This document shows positions 51,349 to 61,009 of a stretch of DNA of 64,000 nt, one piece after another. This DNA comes from Pseudomonas sp. SLFW (GTDB taxonomy: Bacteria > Pseudomonadota > Gammaproteobacteria > Pseudomonadales > Pseudomonadaceae). The notes beneath the pieces were generated by a model. It worked only from the letters and a program-made list of their open reading frames with translations, had not been told where the DNA came from and ran no database searches. Numbering within the stretch: position 1 is the stretch's first letter; each line of letters opens with the position of its first letter. The position numbers and the translations under genes were made by a program. The DNA is taken from the NCBI RefSeq assembly GCF_009905615.1, contig NZ_JAAAKW010000009.1, positions 62,001 through 126,000 of the forward strand, given 5' to 3'.

Positions 51349-52562
51349 TCTTTGGCGTGATCAAGCCTTACCCGTCGCCGATCATCAGTGGTCGTGGCGT
51401 GGACGTCGATTTCCCGATGCTCGCTGGCTGCCTTGCGCTGCTGGGCCTGGGTCTGGTGATGATCACTTCCGCGTCGTCGGAAGTGGCCGCCGTGCAGTCG
51501 GGCAACGCGTTGTACATGATGACCCGTCACCTGATTTATCTGGTGCTGGGCCTCGGCGCCTGCGTCGCCACCATGATGATTCCGGTCGCGACCTGGCAAC
51601 GCCTTGGCTGGCTCATGCTGATCGGCGCCTTCGGCCTGCTGATCATGGTGATCGTGCCCGGCATCGGGCGTGAGGTGAACGGTTCGATGCGATGGATCGG
51701 CTTCGGCATGTTCAACGTGCAGCCGTCGGAAATCGCCAAGGTGTTCGTGGTGATTTTCCTCGCCGGTTACCTGATTCGTCGTCAGACAGAAGTGCGCGAA
51801 AGCTGGATGGGCTTCTTCAAGCCTTTCATCGTGTTGCTGCCGATGGCGGGCCTGCTGCTGATGGAGCCTGACTTCGGTGCCACCGTCGTGATGATGGGGG
51901 CGGCAGCGGCGATGCTGTTCCTGGGCGGCGTCGGCCTGTTTCGCTTCAGTCTGATGGTGGCGTTGGCCGTTGGCGCGGTGTTCGTGCTGGTGCAGGCGCA
52001 GCCTTATAGGATGGCGCGTCTGATCACGTTTACCGACCCGTGGTCGGATCAATTCGGCTCTGGTTACCAGCTGACTCAGGCGCTCATCGCCTTCGGTCGC
52101 GGCGAGTGGTTTGGCGTTGGTCTGGGCAACAGCGTGCAGAAGCAGTTCTACCTGCCGGAAGCGCACACCGACTTCGTGTTCTCGGTGTTGGCCGAAGAGC
52201 TGGGCGTCGTGGGGTCGCTGGCCACCGTGGCGCTGTTCATGTTCGTGAGTATTCGTGCGATGTACATCGGCATGTGGGCCGAGCGCGCCAAGCAGTTCTT
52301 CGCCGCCTACACCGCCTACGGTCTGGCGTTCCTGTGGATTGGTCAGTTCCTGATCAACATCGGCGTGAACGTCGGCCTGCTGCCGACCAAGGGTCTGACC
52401 TTGCCATTCCTCAGTTACGGCGGCAGCTCGTTGATTATCTGCTGCGCGAGTCTGGGCCTGTTGCTGCGCATCGAGTGGGAATCGCGCAACAACATGGGTA
52501 GCGAAGAAGCCGAATTCAGTGAGAGCGATTTCGCCGAGGAGCCAAACCATGGCCGTCGGTAA
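51345..52562 (+). CDS. ftsW: Septal peptidoglycan glycosyltransferase FtsW
   Basis: A 405-residue SEDA-family membrane protein with ten expected helices. It polymerises lipid II at the septum with FtsI. Conserved segments are MQPSEIAK-like NVQPSEIAKV, PDFGATVV, EAHTDFVFSVLAEELG and GLLPTKGLTLPFLSYGGSS. It overlaps murD by four bases and murG by fourteen. The cytoplasmic tail is acidic (EEAEFSESDFAEEP). Confidence 0.95.
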   Translation: MIFGVIKPYPSPIISGRGVDVDFPMLAGCLALLGLGLVMITSASSEVAAVQSGNALYMMTRHLIYLVLGLGACVATMMIPVATWQRLGWLMLIGAFGLLIMVIVPGIGREVNGSMRWIGFGMFNVQPSEIAKVFVVIFLAGYLIRRQTEVRESWMGFFKPFIVLLPMAGLLLMEPDFGATVVMMGAAAAMLFLGGVGLFRFSLMVALAVGAVFVLVQAQPYRMARLITFTDPWSDQFGSGYQLTQALIAFGRGEWFGVGLGNSVQKQFYLPEAHTDFVFSVLAEELGVVGSLATVALFMFVSIRAMYIGMWAERAKQFFAAYTAYGLAFLWIGQFLINIGVNVGLLPTKGLTLPFLSYGGSSLIICCASLGLLLRIEWESRNNMGSEEAEFSESDFAEEPNHGRR

Positions 52563-53622
52563 TGTCTTGATCATGGCAGGCGGCACCGGCGGGCACGTGT
52601 TCCCGGCGCTGGCCTGCGCACGCGAATTCCAGGCCCGTGGCTACACCGTGCACTGGCTCGGTACGCCGCGCGGCATCGAAAACGAACTGGTGCCTGCGGC
52701 TGGGCTCCAACTGCACCTGATCAATGTCACCGGTTTGCGGGGCAAGGGCCGTCTGTCGTTGCTCAAGGCGCCGTTCATGCTGATCAAGGCGTTGTTGCAG
52801 GCGCGCAAAGTGGTGCGTGAGTTGAAGCCCGTTTGCGTCGTCGGTTTTGGGGGGTACGTGACGGGCCCCGGTGGCCTCGCCGCGAAACTCGCGGGTGTGC
52901 CGTTGATCATTCACGAGCAAAACGCCGTGGCCGGAACCGCCAACCGCAGCCTGGCCTCGTTCGCCGCTCGCGTATGTGAAGCGTTCCCGCAGACGTTCGC
53001 AGCCTCGGCCAAGCGTCGCACCACCGGCAATCCGGTGCGTGCCGAGCTGTTTTTCGAAACACCGCGTCAGGCGCTGACCGGACGCAAACCCCGGTTGCTG
53101 GTGCTGGGCGGAAGCCTGGGCGCCGAGCCGCTGAACAAGTTGTTGCCAGAAGCGCTGGCCCAAGTGCCGGCGGAACTGCGGCCTGAGGTGTTTCATCAGG
53201 CGGGCAAGAAGCACGATGAAATCACCGCCGAGCGTTATCGCGCAGCGGGTGTCGAGGCGCAGGTCGCCCCGTTCATCAAAGACATGGCCCAAGCCTATGG
53301 CTGGGCGGATCTGGTGGTTTGCCGCGCGGGTGCGCTGACCATCAGTGAACTGGCGGCCGCTGGCCTGCCGTCGTTGCTGGTGCCGCTGCCCCATGCGATC
53401 GACGACCACCAGTCGCGTAACGCCGACTATCTGGCCCGTGAAGGCGCTGCCTTCGTGATGCCACAAAGAACAACTGGCGCGGCCGAGATGGCCGCTCGCC
53501 TGACAGAGGTTTTGATGCAACCCGAACAATTGAAGCGCATGGCTACCACGGCTCGCCAACTGGCCAAGCCGGATGCCACCAACACCGTCGTCGATGTCTG
53601 CCTGGAGGTGGCCCATGGTTGA
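52549..53622 (+). CDS. murG: Lipid II-forming GlcNAc transferase MurG
   Basis: A 357-residue GT-B glycosyltransferase on the inner leaflet that adds GlcNAc to lipid I. The N-terminal G loop GGTGGHVFPA (about 11-20), HEQNAVAGTANR and the C-terminal VCRAGALTISELAAAGLPS motif identify it. The ATG overlaps the last 14 bases of ftsW, and its stop overlaps murC by eight. Confidence 0.96.
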   Translation: MAVGNVLIMAGGTGGHVFPALACAREFQARGYTVHWLGTPRGIENELVPAAGLQLHLINVTGLRGKGRLSLLKAPFMLIKALLQARKVVRELKPVCVVGFGGYVTGPGGLAAKLAGVPLIIHEQNAVAGTANRSLASFAARVCEAFPQTFAASAKRRTTGNPVRAELFFETPRQALTGRKPRLLVLGGSLGAEPLNKLLPEALAQVPAELRPEVFHQAGKKHDEITAERYRAAGVEAQVAPFIKDMAQAYGWADLVVCRAGALTISELAAAGLPSLLVPLPHAIDDHQSRNADYLAREGAAFVMPQRTTGAAEMAARLTEVLMQPEQLKRMATTARQLAKPDATNTVVDVCLEVAHG

Positions 53623-55075
53623 GAACCAACGCGCCATGCCACAACCGGAAATGCGCCGCATCCGTCGCATCCATTTCGTCGGCATCGGCGGTGTGGGCAT
53701 GTGCGGGATCGCCGAGGTGTTGCTGAACCTGGGTTACGAAGTCTCCGGTTCCGACCTCAAGGCCTCTCCGGTGACCGAGCGCCTCGAATCGTTCGGCGCG
53801 CACATCTTTATTGGCCACCGCGCTGAAAACTCGGCAGCGGCAGACGTGCTGGTCGTGTCCAGTGCCGTCAACACCTCCAACCCGGAAGTGGCGACAGCCC
53901 TTGAGCGTCGTATCCCTGTGGTACCACGTGCCGAGATGCTGGCCGAACTGATGCGCTATCGACATGGCATCGCGGTCGCCGGTACCCACGGCAAAACCAC
54001 CACCACCAGCCTGATCGCTTCGGTGTTCGCGGCCGGTGGTCTCGACCCGACTTTCGTGATCGGTGGCCGACTGAACGCAGCGGGCACCAACGCCCAGCTC
54101 GGCACCAGCCGCTACCTGATCGCCGAGGCCGACGAGAGCGACGCCAGCTTCCTGCACCTGCAGCCGCTGGTGGCCGTGGTCACCAACATCGACGCCGACC
54201 ACATGGCGACCTACGAGGGCGACTTCAACAAACTGAAGAAAACCTTCGTCGAGTTCCTGCACAACCTGCCGTTCTACGGTCTGGCCGTGGTCTGCACCGA
54301 TGACCCGGTCGTGCGCGATATTCTGCCGACGGTGAAACGCCCGGTCATGACCTATGGCTTCAACGAAGACGCCGACGTGCGCGCGATCAACGTGCGTCAG
54401 GAAGGCATGCGCACCCACTTCACCGTCCTGCGCCGCGACCGCGAGCCGCTGGACGTGTCGGTGAACATGCCGGGCAACCACAACGTTCTCAACTCGCTGG
54501 CGACCATCGCCATCGCGACGGACGAAGGCATCACTGACGAAGCCATCGTTCAGGGCCTGTCTGGCTTCCAGGGCGTGGGCCGTCGCTTCCAGGTCTACGG
54601 CGAACTGCCGGTGGAAGGTGGCAACGTGATGCTGGTGGACGACTACGGTCACCACCCGCGTGAAGTTGCGGCCGTCATCAATGCCGTGCGCGGTGGCTGG
54701 CCGGATCGTCGTCTGGTCATGGTTTACCAGCCGCACCGTTACAGCCGTACTCGCGATCTGTACGACGATTTCGTGCAGGTGCTCAACGACGCCAACGTCC
54801 TGCTGCTGATGGAAGTCTACCCGGCGGGAGAAGAGCCGATTCCGGGCGCGGACAGCCGTCAACTGGCCCACAGCATTCGTCAGCGTGGCCAGTTGGACCC
54901 GATCTACATCGAGCGGGGCGTTGAGCTGGCCCCGCTGGTCAAGCCGCTGCTGCGCGCGGGCGACATCCTGCTGTGCCAGGGCGCCGGTGACATTGGCGGA
55001 CTCGCACCGCAATTGCTCAAGAGCCCGCTGTTTGCGGGCGCCATCGTGGCCTCAACCGAAGGTAAGCTGAAATGA
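53615..55075 (+). CDS. murC: UDP-MurNAc--L-alanine ligase MurC
   Basis: A 486-residue Mur ligase that adds L-alanine to UDP-MurNAc. It has an N-terminal Rossmann loop HFVGIGGVGMCGIAEV, an ATP loop AGTHGKTTTTSLIA and the DDYGHHPREVAA motif. The ATG (MVENQRAMPQ) follows GGAGGTGGCCC and overlaps the murG end. Its stop overlaps ddlB by four bases. Confidence 0.96.
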   Translation: MVENQRAMPQPEMRRIRRIHFVGIGGVGMCGIAEVLLNLGYEVSGSDLKASPVTERLESFGAHIFIGHRAENSAAADVLVVSSAVNTSNPEVATALERRIPVVPRAEMLAELMRYRHGIAVAGTHGKTTTTSLIASVFAAGGLDPTFVIGGRLNAAGTNAQLGTSRYLIAEADESDASFLHLQPLVAVVTNIDADHMATYEGDFNKLKKTFVEFLHNLPFYGLAVVCTDDPVVRDILPTVKRPVMTYGFNEDADVRAINVRQEGMRTHFTVLRRDREPLDVSVNMPGNHNVLNSLATIAIATDEGITDEAIVQGLSGFQGVGRRFQVYGELPVEGGNVMLVDDYGHHPREVAAVINAVRGGWPDRRLVMVYQPHRYSRTRDLYDDFVQVLNDANVLLLMEVYPAGEEPIPGADSRQLAHSIRQRGQLDPIYIERGVELAPLVKPLLRAGDILLCQGAGDIGGLAPQLLKSPLFAGAIVASTEGKLK

Positions 55076-56031
55076 CAGCCGCCGCGCCCGTCTCCCTGCT
55101 CTCGACCCTTGAGCCAAAAAGCTTCGGCCGCGTTGCCGTGCTTTTTGGCGGCAAGAGTGCGGAGCGGGAGGTTTCCCTCAAATCGGGCAACGCAGTGCTT
55201 GAAGCGCTGTTGAGTGCGGGCGTCGATGCCTTCGGGATCGATGTGGGCGACGATTTCCTTCAGCGACTGGCCAGTGAGACCATCGACCGCGCGTTCATCG
55301 TGCTGCACGGTCGCGGCGGCGAAGACGGCACCATGCAGGGCCTGCTCGAATGCCTGGAGATCCCGTACACCGGCAGCGGCGTGCTGGCGTCGGCACTGGC
55401 GATGGACAAGCTGCGCACCAAGCAGGTCTGGCAGAGTCTGGGCCTGCCGACGCCGCGTCACGCGGTGCTGGCGAGCGAATCAGACTGTATTTCTGCGGCG
55501 ACGGAACTGGGCTTTCCTTTGATCGTCAAACCCGCTCATGAAGGCTCCAGTATCGGTATGGCCAAGGTGACCCGCGTCGACGAATTGATCGCCGCCTGGA
55601 ATGCCGCCAGTACCTACGATTCAAACGTGTTGGTCGAACAATGGATTCAAGGTCCAGAGTTCACTGTCGCGACGCTGCGTGGGCAAGTCTTGCCCCCGAT
55701 CGGCCTGGGCACTCCCCATACTTTTTACGACTACGACGCCAAATACCTGGCTTCCGATACCCAGTACCGGATCCCGTGCGGCCTCGATGCAAACAAAGAA
55801 CAGGAACTCAAGGCGCTGACCGCACGTGCCTGCGAAGCCGTGGGTATTGCCGGATGGGCACGCACCGACGTCATGCAGGACGCCAATGGCCAGTTCTGGC
55901 TGCTGGAAGTCAACACCGTGCCCGGCATGACCGATCACAGCCTGGTCCCCATGGCAGCGAATGCCGCAGGGCTCGATTTTAAACAGTTGGTGTTGGCGAT
56001 TCTGGCCGACAGTGTCCAGGTGCGGGGGTAA
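55072..56031 (+). CDS. ddlB: D-alanine--D-alanine ligase DdlB
   Basis: A 319-residue ATP-grasp ligase that joins two D-alanines. Conserved parts are VLFGGKSAEREVSLKSG, VLHGRGGEDGTMQGLLE and the C-terminal LLEVNTVPGMTDHSLVP with Mg ligands. The first ~17 residues are an extension common in Pseudomonas. Overlaps murC; ftsQ starts three bases after. Confidence 0.96.
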   Translation: MTAAAPVSLLSTLEPKSFGRVAVLFGGKSAEREVSLKSGNAVLEALLSAGVDAFGIDVGDDFLQRLASETIDRAFIVLHGRGGEDGTMQGLLECLEIPYTGSGVLASALAMDKLRTKQVWQSLGLPTPRHAVLASESDCISAATELGFPLIVKPAHEGSSIGMAKVTRVDELIAAWNAASTYDSNVLVEQWIQGPEFTVATLRGQVLPPIGLGTPHTFYDYDAKYLASDTQYRIPCGLDANKEQELKALTARACEAVGIAGWARTDVMQDANGQFWLLEVNTVPGMTDHSLVPMAANAAGLDFKQLVLAILADSVQVRG

Positions 56032-56034
56032 GTC

Positions 56035-56904
56035 ATGCTCGGCGCAACGGTACGTCATCAGCAATCCACTCCTGGCCGCAAGCCGGTGCCTCGCGGTGCC
56101 AGCCGGATGGTGGCCAAGGAGCCTCTGTCGGCGCGCATGCCGAAGCCGAATTTCGGTTTCCTGCGCGGCCTGATGTGGCCCGTCCTGCTGGTGGTGCTGG
56201 GTTTCGGCACTTACGAAGCCGCGCAGCGTCTATTGCCGTACGCCGACCGGCCGATCTCGCGGATCAACGTTCAGGGCGACTTGAGCTACATCAGCCAGCA
56301 AGCCGTTCAGCAGCGCATTGCGCCGTATGTGGCCACCAGTTTCTTCAACATCGACCTGGCCGGGATGCGTACCGAGCTGGAACAGATGCCCTGGATCGCC
56401 CACGCCGAAGTACGTCGTGTGTGGCCGGATCAGGTGGTGATTCGCCTCGAAGAACAATTGCCGGTTGCGCGCTGGGGCGATTCGGCCCTGCTGAACAACC
56501 AGGGTCAGGCGTTCACCCCGCGTGAGCTGGCCAACTACGAACACCTTCCGCAGTTGTTCGGGCCTCAACGGGCTCAACAGCAGGTGATGCAGCAATACCA
56601 GGTGCTGAGCCAGATGTTACGCCCGCTGGGCTTCTCCATCGCTCGCCTGGAATTGCGCGAACGAGGCAGTTGGTTCCTGACCACCGGCGCAGGCAATGCA
56701 GGTCCCGGCCTGGAACTGCTGCTGGGACGAGGCAACCTGGTTGAGAAGATGCGCCGCTTTATCGCCATCTACGAAAAAACGCTGAAAGAACAGATCACGA
56801 ACATTGCGCGAGTAGACCTGCGTTACAACAACGGCCTGGCCGTTGGGTGGCGTGAGCAGGCGCCAGCGCCAACGACGGACAAACCCGCCGTCGCGAAGAA
56901 TTGA
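56035..56904 (+). CDS. ftsQ: Cell division protein FtsQ
   Basis: A 289-residue bitopic protein. A basic cytoplasmic tail of about 45 residues is followed by one transmembrane helix (about 45-65), a POTRA domain (about 75-145, ISRINVQGDLSYISQQAV) and the beta domain that binds FtsB/FtsL. The Pro/Ala-rich C-terminus (APAPTTDKPAVAKN) is likely unstructured. It follows ddlB closely. Confidence 0.94.
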   Translation: MLGATVRHQQSTPGRKPVPRGASRMVAKEPLSARMPKPNFGFLRGLMWPVLLVVLGFGTYEAAQRLLPYADRPISRINVQGDLSYISQQAVQQRIAPYVATSFFNIDLAGMRTELEQMPWIAHAEVRRVWPDQVVIRLEEQLPVARWGDSALLNNQGQAFTPRELANYEHLPQLFGPQRAQQQVMQQYQVLSQMLRPLGFSIARLELRERGSWFLTTGAGNAGPGLELLLGRGNLVEKMRRFIAIYEKTLKEQITNIARVDLRYNNGLAVGWREQAPAPTTDKPAVAKN

Positions 56905-56919
56905 TAAGAGGCAGGACCC

Positions 56920-58179
56920 ATGGCAAACGTGCAAAGCGGCAAAATGATCGTCGGATTGGATATCGGCACCTCCAAGGTGGTGGCGCTGGTAGGCGAAGTC
57001 GCGGCTGATGGCACGCTGGAAATCGTCGGTATCGGCACCCACCCTTCACGCGGCCTGAAGAAGGGCGTGGTGGTGAACATCGAGTCGACCGTGCAGTCGA
57101 TTCAGCGCGCAGTGGAAGAAGCGCAGCTGATGGCGGGTTGCCGCATTCACTCGGCGTTCGTCGGTGTCGCGGGCAACCACATTCGCAGCCTGAATTCCCA
57201 CGGCATCGTGGCGATTCGCGACCGCGAAGTGAGTTCGGCTGACCTGGAGCGCGTCCTTGACGCCGCTCAGGCGGTGGCGATCCCGGCGGACCAGCGCGTC
57301 CTGCACACCCTGCCGCAGGATTACGTGATCGATAACCAGGAAGGCGTTCGTGAGCCGCTGGGCATGTCGGGCGTACGTCTGGAAGCCAAGGTGCACGTCG
57401 TGACCTGCGCCGTGAACGCCGCTCAGAACATTGAGAAGTGCGTGCGTCGCTGCGGTCTCGAAGTCGACGACATCATCCTTGAGCAGTTGGCCTCGGCGTA
57501 CTCGGTGCTGACCGACGACGAGAAAGAGCTGGGCGTGTGCCTGGTCGACATCGGCGGCGGCACCACTGACATCGCAATCTTCACCGAAGGCGCGATCCGT
57601 CACACCGCCGTGATCCCGATTGCGGGCGATCAAGTCACCAATGACATCGCCATGGCCCTGCGCACCCCGACGCAGTACGCCGAAGAGATCAAGATCCGTT
57701 ACGCCTGCGCCCTGGCCAAACTGGCCGGCGCCGGTGAAACCATCAAAGTGCCGAGCGTGGGCGACCGTCCACCTCGCGAACTGTCCCGTCAGGCGCTGGC
57801 CGAAGTGGTCGAGCCTCGCTACGACGAGCTGTTCACCCTGATTCAGGCCGAACTGCGCCGCAGTGGCTACGAAGACCTGATTCCGGCCGGCATCGTGCTG
57901 ACCGGCGGTACCTCGAAAATGGAAGGCGCGGTCGAACTGGCCGAGGAAATCTTCCACATGCCGGTGCGCCTCGGCGTGCCGCACAGCATCAAGGGTCTGG
58001 CGGACGTCGTTCGCAACCCGATTTACTCCACCGGTGTTGGCTTGCTGCTGTACGGACTGCAAAAGCAGTCCGACGGGATCTCGCTGTCAGGCCTTTCCAA
58101 TTCCGGTAGCAGTTATAGCGATGAACCTAAGGCACCCGTGTTTGAGCGTCTCAAGCGCTGGGTCCAGGGGAATTTCTAA
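56920..58179 (+). CDS. ftsA: Cell division protein FtsA
   Basis: A 419-residue actin-fold ATPase that anchors FtsZ to the membrane. Motifs are GLDIGTSKVVALV (phosphate 1), GVCLVDIGGGTTDIAIF (phosphate 2) and LTGGTSKMEGA (adenosine). The C-terminal FERLKRWVQGNF is the amphipathic membrane-targeting helix. It starts 15 bases after ftsQ and ends 63 bases before ftsZ. Confidence 0.97.
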   Translation: MANVQSGKMIVGLDIGTSKVVALVGEVAADGTLEIVGIGTHPSRGLKKGVVVNIESTVQSIQRAVEEAQLMAGCRIHSAFVGVAGNHIRSLNSHGIVAIRDREVSSADLERVLDAAQAVAIPADQRVLHTLPQDYVIDNQEGVREPLGMSGVRLEAKVHVVTCAVNAAQNIEKCVRRCGLEVDDIILEQLASAYSVLTDDEKELGVCLVDIGGGTTDIAIFTEGAIRHTAVIPIAGDQVTNDIAMALRTPTQYAEEIKIRYACALAKLAGAGETIKVPSVGDRPPRELSRQALAEVVEPRYDELFTLIQAELRRSGYEDLIPAGIVLTGGTSKMEGAVELAEEIFHMPVRLGVPHSIKGLADVVRNPIYSTGVGLLLYGLQKQSDGISLSGLSNSGSSYSDEPKAPVFERLKRWVQGNF

Positions 58180-58242
58180 GATTCAAAAAGTGGTAGGCAG
58201 GCAACAGGCGACATAAAACTAGAGAACTGAAGGAGAGGGAAC

Positions 58243-59433
58243 ATGTTCGAGCTCGTAGACAACATCCCACAAAGCCCGGTAATTAAAGTTATCGGTGTTG
58301 GTGGCGGCGGCGGCAACGCGGTCAATCACATGGTCAAGAGCAACATCGAAGGCGTCGAGTTCATCTGCGCCAACACCGATGCTCAAGCACTGAAGAACAT
58401 TGGCGCACGTACCATTCTGCAACTGGGTACCGGTGTGACCAAGGGCCTGGGTGCAGGTGCCAATCCTGAAGTCGGTCGTCAGGCGGCACTGGAAGATCGT
58501 GAGCGCATTGCGGAAGTTCTGCAGGGCACCAACATGGTCTTCATCACCACCGGCATGGGTGGCGGTACCGGTACCGGTGCAGCCCCGATCATCGCCGAAG
58601 TGGCCAAGGAAATGGGCATCCTGACCGTTGCGGTCGTGACCCGTCCATTCCCGTTCGAAGGCCGCAAGCGCATGCAGATCGCCGATGAAGGCATCCGCGC
58701 GCTGTCCGAAAGCGTTGACTCGTTGATCACCATTCCCAACGAGAAGCTGCTGACCATCCTGGGTAAAGACGCCAGCCTCTTGTCGGCTTTCGCCAAGGCA
58801 GACGATGTACTGGCCGGTGCCGTTCGCGGTATCTCCGACATCATCAAGCGTCCAGGCATGATCAACGTCGACTTCGCCGACGTACGCACCGTGATGTCCG
58901 AGATGGGCATGGCGATGATGGGAACCGGCGCTGCCAGCGGTCCGAACCGTGCACGTGAAGCCACCGAAGCAGCCATTCGCAACCCGCTGCTCGAAGACGT
59001 GAACCTGCAGGGTGCCCGCGGCATTCTGGTCAACATCACCGCCGGTCCTGACCTGTCTCTGGGTGAGTACTCCGACGTGGGTAGCATCATCGAAGCGTTC
59101 GCCTCCGAGCACGCCATGGTCAAGGTCGGTACCGTTATCGATCCGGATATGCGCGACGAGCTGCACGTGACCGTGGTTGCCACTGGCCTGGGTGCAAAAA
59201 TCGAGAAGCCTGTGAAGGTCATCGACAACACCATGCAGACCGCTCAAGCCGCACCTGTGCAGCAACAAGCCGTCCGCCAGGAGCAGCCTTCGGTGAATTA
59301 CCGCGATCTGGACCGTCCTACCGTGATGCGCAATCAGGCTCACGCAGGCGCCACCGCTGCGGCAAAAATGAATCCGCAAGACGATCTGGATTACCTGGAC
59401 ATTCCAGCGTTCCTGCGTCGTCAGGCTGATTGA
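58243..59433 (+). CDS. ftsZ: Cell division GTPase FtsZ
   Basis: A 396-residue tubulin homologue. The GTP signature GGGTGTG is at 106-112, the T7-loop region NVDFADVRTVM follows, a variable linker spans about 320-375, and the conserved C-terminal peptide DYLDIPAFLRRQ binds FtsA and ZipA. The ATG has a strong AAGGAGAGG site, consistent with high expression. Confidence 0.98.
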   Translation: MFELVDNIPQSPVIKVIGVGGGGGNAVNHMVKSNIEGVEFICANTDAQALKNIGARTILQLGTGVTKGLGAGANPEVGRQAALEDRERIAEVLQGTNMVFITTGMGGGTGTGAAPIIAEVAKEMGILTVAVVTRPFPFEGRKRMQIADEGIRALSESVDSLITIPNEKLLTILGKDASLLSAFAKADDVLAGAVRGISDIIKRPGMINVDFADVRTVMSEMGMAMMGTGAASGPNRAREATEAAIRNPLLEDVNLQGARGILVNITAGPDLSLGEYSDVGSIIEAFASEHAMVKVGTVIDPDMRDELHVTVVATGLGAKIEKPVKVIDNTMQTAQAAPVQQQAVRQEQPSVNYRDLDRPTVMRNQAHAGATAAAKMNPQDDLDYLDIPAFLRRQAD

Positions 59434-59545
59434 TGAGTTCTATCAGGGGTATAAGGGTGATTGGTGTTCAGCAAAGGCGAGGTCTGCTATCATCGCCAGC
59501 CTTTGTTGATACTAATTCGCGATATGCGCTGAAGCGGCCAATGCC

Positions 59546-60457
59546 ATGATTAAACAACGCACCCTGAAGAATATTATCCGTGCCACAGGTATCGGCCTGC
59601 ACTCGGGGGAAAAGGTTTACCTGACCCTCAAACCTGCACCTGTGAACGCTGGCATTGTGTTTTTCCGTACCGACCTCGAGCCGGTTGTCCAGATCAACGC
59701 ACACGCGCTGAATGTGGGCGACACCACGCTTTCCACAACGCTGTTCAATGGCGACGTGAAGGTCGATACGGTCGAGCACTTGCTGTCGGCCATGGCCGGC
59801 CTCGGCATCGATAACGCCTACGTTGAACTCTCTGCCTCCGAAGTTCCAATCATGGACGGCAGCGCAGGTCCCTTCGTATTCCTGATCCAGTCAGCTGGCC
59901 TGGAAGAACAGGACGCACCGAAGAAATTCATACGCATTCTGAAAGAAGTCTGCGTAGAGGAAGACGGCAAATACGCCAAGTTCGTGCCGTTCGAAGGTTT
60001 CAAGGTGAGCTTCGAAATCGATTTCGATCACCCGTACCTGAAGAACCGGACACAGACGGCGAGCGTCGACTTTTCCAGCACTTCGTTCGTAAAAGAAGTG
60101 AGCCGTGCGCGTACTTTCGGTTTCATGAAAGACATCGAGTACCTGCGCAAACACAACCTTGCACTGGGCGGGAGCGTTGAAAACGCGATCGTCGTGGACA
60201 AGGACGGCGTGTTGAACGAAGACGGCCTGCGGTATGAGGACGAGTTCGTCAAACACAAGATCCTGGATGCCATCGGTGACCTGTATCTGCTGGGCAACAG
60301 TTTGATCGGCGAGTACCAGGGCTTCAAATCTGGCCACGGTCTGAACAATCGTCTGCTGCGTGCGTTGATCGCACAGGAAGACGCGTGGGAAGTGGTGACC
60401 TTTGCTGATGCCAGTACCGCACCGATCTCGTACATGCGCCCTGTAGCGGCGGTGTAA
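59546..60457 (+). CDS. lpxC: UDP-3-O-acyl-GlcNAc deacetylase LpxC
   Basis: A 303-residue zinc amidase, the first committed step of lipid A synthesis. Zinc ligands are His78 (VEHLLSAM), His238 and Asp242 (HKILDAIGD); the catalytic His lies in SGHGLNNRL. The start MIKQRTLKNIIRATG is canonical. It has a 112-base spacer from ftsZ (likely promoter) and a terminator behind. It marks the end of the division cluster in Pseudomonas. Confidence 0.97.
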   Translation: MIKQRTLKNIIRATGIGLHSGEKVYLTLKPAPVNAGIVFFRTDLEPVVQINAHALNVGDTTLSTTLFNGDVKVDTVEHLLSAMAGLGIDNAYVELSASEVPIMDGSAGPFVFLIQSAGLEEQDAPKKFIRILKEVCVEEDGKYAKFVPFEGFKVSFEIDFDHPYLKNRTQTASVDFSSTSFVKEVSRARTFGFMKDIEYLRKHNLALGGSVENAIVVDKDGVLNEDGLRYEDEFVKHKILDAIGDLYLLGNSLIGEYQGFKSGHGLNNRLLRALIAQEDAWEVVTFADASTAPISYMRPVAAV

Positions 60458-60485
60458 CAGTCTCTTCTTCTCAGTTTTAATATTT

Positions 60486-60515
60486 AAGGCCACCTGATCA
60501 GGTGGCCTTTTTTTA
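60486..60515 (+). terminator. Rho-independent terminator after lpxC
   Basis: A perfect palindrome AAGGCCACCTGATCAGGTGGCCTT (60486-60509) runs into a run of T. It ends the dcw cluster and lies ~40 bases from the dciA stop on the opposite strand. Confidence 0.92.
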
Positions 60516-60547
60516 TGGCTTTTTGGGGACCGTCAGGTCCAGGGCGA

Positions 60548-61009
60548 TTAAACCGAATCTTTAGGCCGGGCATGCGCCGCCAATCGTTCGAGCGCCGCTT
60601 TCAGTTTCGGATCGCTGATTCCCTCAGCCGTTTCATTGATCGCATCTGCGGCGGCCACCGACAAATCCCGTGAAGGCCCGACCGGTGCCCGATGGATCGT
60701 CGCGGGCTGCACTTTCAACTGCAATCGCGTGAGGTTGGCGAATTCCTTGAAGACCACCAATTGCCGTTGCAGCCGCTTCTGTTGATACCGCAACCGCGTC
60801 GCCCAGTGACCGTCCGTGACGACCAGCAGCAATGTCCCTTCTCGCCACGACGCCACGTGGCAATGCTCGCGCGCAGCGGGTTGCAACTGGCTTTCCAGCA
60901 AACGCTGCAAATGGGCCAATCGCTGGGCATGATTAAAAATGGCTTTGAGCGGTCTGGCTTCGCGCAAAAGCACAGCCGGAGCGCGAGCCTGCAAGGGACG
61001 AAAGGCCAT
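60548..61009 (-). CDS. dciA: DciA-type replicative helicase loader (DUF721)
   Basis: A 153-residue DUF721 protein. The first ~100 residues form the DciA domain (LQRLLESQLQPAAREHCHVASWREGTLLLVVTDG..WATRLRYQQ), KH-like in known structures; the tail from ~110 is probably disordered. DciA helps load the DnaB helicase in bacteria lacking DnaC/DnaI. Orthologous position to the P. aeruginosa gene between lpxC and secA. A possible minus-strand promoter TTACAG-N17-TGATAA lies at 61041-61069. Confidence 0.87.
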   Translation of the reverse strand: MAFRPLQARAPAVLLREARPLKAIFNHAQRLAHLQRLLESQLQPAAREHCHVASWREGTLLLVVTDGHWATRLRYQQKRLQRQLVVFKEFANLTRLQLKVQPATIHRAPVGPSRDLSVAAADAINETAEGISDPKLKAALERLAAHARPKDSV

